NCBI GenBank assembly: GCA_022457155.1
Contig: JAJGOT010001072.1
Span: forward strand, 19,903-83,902
Length of the DNA stretch: 64,000 nucleotides
Direction: 5' to 3'
Source: Cladopsammia gracilis
Taxonomy: Eukaryota; Cnidaria; Anthozoa; Scleractinia; Dendrophylliidae
Below are positions 60,976-64,000 of this stretch, piece by piece (the first letter of the stretch is position 1; each line of letters starts with the position of its first letter). The notes below the pieces were generated by a model that worked only from the letters and a program-made list of their open reading frames with translations, ran no database searches and was not told where the DNA came from. The position numbers and the translations under genes were made by a program.

Positions 60976-61751
60976 CTTGTTAATTTGTGATTTGTTGTGG
61001 TTGGATATAATCGATTTTATATTATTCATGCAGCTGTAGCTCAATTTAAGCGTATTCCGGTTGAAAATCTTGTGGAGTGGATTTGATTTGGGAAAATGTT
61101 GATCAACGAGAGAAAGGAAGCACTTTCCTACGTTTGTTTTGACGTTCATGCTGTAGGGTGGATTGTACCAAAGAATTTTCCTTGGACGGTTCATTCGTGA
61201 TTGTTGTGACTCGTTGCGTGACTCTTTGTATGCCAGGTTGTAATTGTAGCCACTTTTGTGGAGCGCTTCTTGGTACACGGTTTTAACATTGTCAAAACAA
61301 TCACGGTCTGAAGATATTTCGGAAAGCCGCTTGTTGATGGAATCTGGAATATTCTTGATGATGGATGGTGGATGATTTGATTTCTTGTGTACATACAGTG
61401 GGATGTTGCCTTCTTTGGTGAATGGATAGTGTTTGCTACTTCGCAGGTCAAGCGTGACGTCTAGGAAGTTCACGATGGTTTTGTTTGCTTCTATTGTTAT
61501 CTTAAGGTCATTGTCGCGAAAGATTTTACACAGTTCCTTTTTGATTTTTTCAATTTGTTGTGGTGACTTGTTAAATGCCGCTAGACCATCATCTCGATAG
61601 AGGCCGATATTTTGGCCATACTTTACGGTGAGAAGGGATAGCAGGTAACAGCCGACTAATTCACACGTTTCTGCACCGTCGAAAGAACCCATGGTGACAT
61701 CGAAAAGATCATTTGAAGATTTTTTCTCCCATGCAGAATTATCGCTAAACA
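60976..61751 (-). pseudogene. Penelope-like element, left copy: 5'-truncated reverse transcriptase
   Basis: The minus strand encodes the RT from just upstream of [15 protein letters not shown] through GLYRDDGLA (catalytic aspartates) to NHNKSQIN, then runs 17 residues into the insertion and stops at 60922. It is nearly identical to the right copy (one Val/Ala difference noted at CFDN[V/A]KTVYQ). The N-terminal RT, including the first catalytic motif, is absent. Confidence 0.85.
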
Positions 61752-61778
61752 TCATATTACACGCTAAGCGCTCACTGT
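61752..61778. other. Centre of a large palindrome
   Basis: 27-bp unique spacer between the two Penelope-like arms; gctaaaca and tgtttagc close the arms. Confidence 0.85.
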
Positions 61779-63004
61779 TGTTTAGCGATAATTCTGCATG
61801 GGAGAAAAAATCTTCAAATGATCTTTTCGATGTCACCATGGGTTCTTTCGACGGTGCAGAAACGTGTGAATTAGTCGGCTGTTACCTGCTATCCCTTCTC
61901 ACCGTAAAGTATGGCCAAAATATCGGCCTCTATCGAGATGATGGTCTAGCGGCATTTAACAAGTCACCACAACAAATTGAAAAAATCAAAAAGGAACTGT
62001 GTAAAATCTTTCGCGACAATGACCTTAAGATAACAATAGAAGCAAACAAAACCATCGTGAACTTCCTAGACGTCACGCTTGACCTGCGAAGTAGCAAACA
62101 CTATCCATTCACCAAAGAAGGCAACATCCCACTGTATGTACACAAGAAATCAAATCATCCACCATCCATCATCAAGAATATTCCAGATTCCATCAACAAG
62201 CGGCTTTCCGAAATATCTTCAGACCGTGATTGTTTTGACAATGCCAAAACCGTGTACCAAGAAGCGCTCCACAAAAGTGGCTACAATTACAACCTGGCAT
62301 ACAAAGAGTCACGCAACGAGTCACAACAATCACGAATGAACCGTCCAAGGAAAATTCTTTGGTACAATCCACCCTACAGCATGAACGTCAAAACAAACGT
62401 AGGAAAGTGCTTCCTTTCTCTCGTTGATCAACATTTTCCCAAATCAAATCCACTCCACAAGATTTTCAACCGGAATACGCTTAAATTGAGCTACAGCTGC
62501 ATGAATAATATAAAATCGATTATATCCAACCACAACAAATCACAAATTAATAAGTCTGATCTCACCCAAGATAGTAATTGTAACTGCCGGAACCCAAGCA
62601 CGTGTCCCATGAACGGAAAATGCAACGACACAAACATCATTTACCAAGCTGAAGTCACAACATCATCCTCCAAAGAGACATACGTCGGACTTTGTGACAC
62701 AGCGTTTAAATTAAGATACAGAAATCATATATGCTCATTTAGAAATGAAAAATACAAGCATGCAACAGAATTAAGCAAATACATCTGGAGCTTAAAAGAA
62801 AGAGACGTCATTTACAACATCAAATGGCGTAAGATTAAACAAGCAAGATCGTATTCAAATGTAAACAAGCGTTGTAATTTATGTTTATGGGAAAAATATT
62901 TCATCATATGCAGACCCGAAATGTCAACTCTGAACAATAGAAGCGAACTCCTATCTACTTGTAGACATTCTAAGAAATTCCTGTTGAAAACTGTATTCGT
63001 TTAG
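61779..63004 (+). pseudogene. Penelope-like element, right copy: RT (5'-truncated) plus GIY-YIG endonuclease
   Basis: The open frame begins upstream at 61691, but its first ~30 residues are antisense of the opposite arm; element sequence starts near [10 protein letters not shown]. Counting from 61691, residues 47-135 hold late RT motifs, with YRDD at 81-84. A thumb-like region follows, then the Cys cluster [15 protein letters not shown] (297-311), IIYQAEV and YVGLC (317-335, the GIY and YIG strands), R343, and ELSKYIW (E360, candidate catalytic Glu), ending at residue 437. Penelope-like elements reverse-transcribe at a nick made by this nuclease. Without the N-terminal RT motifs this copy cannot be autonomous, though the remaining frame is unbroken and so recent. 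Confidence 0.85.
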
Positions 63005-63096
63005 TTAACCAATCATATCTCCGCACGTCACGCCATTAGGTATTGTTCTGTAATTTCAAATTTTGTATGTTTTCTATGTATCCGTTATTGTAGGCA

Positions 63097-63144
63097 GTTG
63101 CCTGATGATTGCTTCGTAAGAAGCATGAAACTCTGAGTAGCAGT
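63097..63144 (+). ncRNA. Type I hammerhead ribozyme motif in the right Penelope-like copy
   Basis: Stem I 5' strand GTTGC (63097-63101), then CTGATGA (63102-63108), stem II TGCTTC-GTAA-GAAGCA (63110-63125), GAAA (63127-63130), a three-pair stem III (ACT-CTG-AGT, 63130-63138), cleavage-site A at 63139, and stem I 3' strand GCAGT (63140-63144). Hammerheads are known in Penelope-like elements. A T/T pair replaces the usual G-C at the base of stem II, which may weaken activity. Confidence 0.7.
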
Positions 63145-63182
63145 GAATAAATGTCTTCGACCAAGTAATCCATCTCTACAAA

Positions 63183-63185
<3 letters not shown>

Positions 63186-63258
<73 letters not shown>
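63186..63258. repeat. (TA)n tract at the right outer end of the Penelope-like pair
   Basis: About 36 TA units directly after the element's 3' UTR, opposite the (TA)n at 56693. Confidence 0.95.
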
Positions 63259-63259
<1 letters not shown>

Positions 63260-63366
63260 CATTTTTGATGCTAAAACTTTCGAAACTAGGGTTTAAAGCA
63301 CACTTTTGAAAAGACAATCAAGGATTATCCTTAACTTTGAAACCTGCAAAATAACTAAATCAACAA
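63259..63366. repeat. Non-coding repeat block, copy D, right part
   Basis: acatttttgatgctaaaact...gaaacctgcaaaataactaaatcaa matches block B at about 11895-12000, showing that everything from ~56186 to 63258 was inserted or rearranged within copy D. Confidence 0.8.
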
Positions 63367-64000
63367 GAGGCTGCAAGCAGCCTATACTCATGCGCATGCG
63401 TAAGTAAGTTTTATGATATATTTTAAACATGATAAGAAGATGTCCGACATGGAGAAGAGTTACTCCTTTCATTAAGTCATCGTTCCTGCAAACCACGTTG
63501 TTTACTATTCAATGTTTTGCAAATGAAATACGAAAAAAGCAAGTGACACACTCGAACACCTTCCCCGCGGCCTGGCCAGTACCTTATGCATGCACACAGC
63601 CATATCACCCGGGCAGTGGCGGCCATGGACAGCTGTTTCGTCCTGGTTTAATAGGACTCATCAGCATGGCATAGCCATGAAAATGAAAAGCGTAAGAAAG
63701 TGTTATGGTTTATTTCAAACGGGTCACGCACCCCTCCCCCGTCAACGAATTTTGCATGACACATATTGCACCATCACACAAGACATGTTGATTGAAGCTA
63801 CCAATTTTTCTGTACTCGCTTTGAATATTTAATTTATTGATTCCTGATCAAACCCACACTAGTCTAATACTTCCCAAACCGTGAATTATTTCTATTACAT
63901 TGGGTTATTCCGGAAAGAATCCACTCCCCCCCAACCGACGGATGGCAAGATTGTTTGACTCCTCCCCCTCCGCCCGATTTCCTGGCCCGCTAGACTCCCC
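63367..64000. mobile_element. Repeat with AGGCTGC hairpin end, related to the 57.4-61.0 kb insertion
   Basis: The start aggctgcaagcagcctatac matches the 60975 end (aggctaaacatagcctatac, inverse), and 63787-64000 match 60930-60696. Between them it has ~390 bp not present in the left copy, which carry the hammerhead at 63622-63670. It probably continues past the window. Confidence 0.6.
63622..63670 (-). ncRNA. Canonical type I hammerhead ribozyme
   Basis: On the minus strand: stem I 5' GCCATG (63670-63665), CTGATGA (63664-63658), stem II GTCCT...AGGAC (63657-63653 / 63644-63640) with an 8-nt loop, GAAA (63639-63636), short stem III ACAGCTGT, cleavage after C at 63628, and stem I 3' CATGGC (63627-63622), fully paired over six positions. 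All conserved core bases and the G-C pair at the base of stem II are present. It is expected to self-cleave; similar motifs occur in metazoan retrozymes and Penelope-like elements. Confidence 0.85.

Overview
The window is eukaryotic nuclear DNA. It is AT-rich, intron-bearing and full of nested repeats, with a few real genes in a sea of mobile-element debris. Gene content points to an anthozoan cnidarian, most likely a stony coral: a cGAS/Mab-21-type nucleotidyltransferase, NB-ARC/TPR (NLR-like) proteins with PNP and DZIP3-type HEPN N-terminal domains, Penelope-like elements with GIY-YIG endonuclease and hammerhead ribozymes, a BEL/Pao-type gag, and a 2A (NPGP) element. The species assignment is inference; no marker gene fixes it.

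Layout. 1-13.3 kb: two direct copies (A 1-3.9 kb, B 5.7-13.3 kb) of a non-coding block, separated by a truncated BEL/Pao gag (4360-5430) and carrying MITEs, (TTA)n tracts and an 84-bp minisatellite grown from a MITE arm. 13.3-21.6 kb: a weakly supported spliced minus-strand gene with a 57-bp coding minisatellite (14.67-17.0 kb), then several inverted-repeat elements. 21.67-23.38 kb: an intact single-exon cGAS-like receptor gene (+). 23.4-27.2 kb: repeats, two orphan plus-strand exons, a GIY-YIG fragment, a MITE with clear target duplication, and an inverted-repeat element at the broken end of the next gene. 27.2-30.8 kb: a HEPN-NB-ARC pseudogene (-) with a frameshift, a premature stop and a lost TPR tail. 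30.8-36.9 kb: MITEs, an 88-bp tandem repeat and a LINE 3' end. 36.9-43.0 kb: a PNP-NB-ARC-TPR gene (-) in four exons with phase-1 introns throughout. 43.4 kb: a tRNA-like SINE head. 43.8-46.6 kb: block copy C. 47.22-53.92 kb: a 6.7-kb element with perfect 35-bp inverted ends inside an older tandem repeat, carrying the wreck of a 2A plus cysteine-protease-like gene. 54.8-63.4 kb: block copy D, split by (TA)n, inside which sit two head-to-head, 5'-truncated, near-identical Penelope-like elements; the left one is itself split by a 3.5-kb insertion. 63.37 kb to the end: a further repeat with a canonical type I hammerhead ribozyme on the minus strand.

Biology. The cGLR (predicted nucleic-acid-triggered second-messenger synthase) and the two NLR-like loci lie within 22 kb and form a plausible innate-immunity neighbourhood. 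The two NLR-like loci share a near-identical NB-ARC core but carry different N-terminal effector domains (HEPN versus PNP), and homology starts close to an exon boundary, which suggests effector swapping by exon shuffling. The PNP domain has Asn where the usual catalytic Asp (ISD motif) is expected. The second theme is ribozyme-bearing retroelements: hammerhead motifs are present in both Penelope-like arms and in the terminal repeat.
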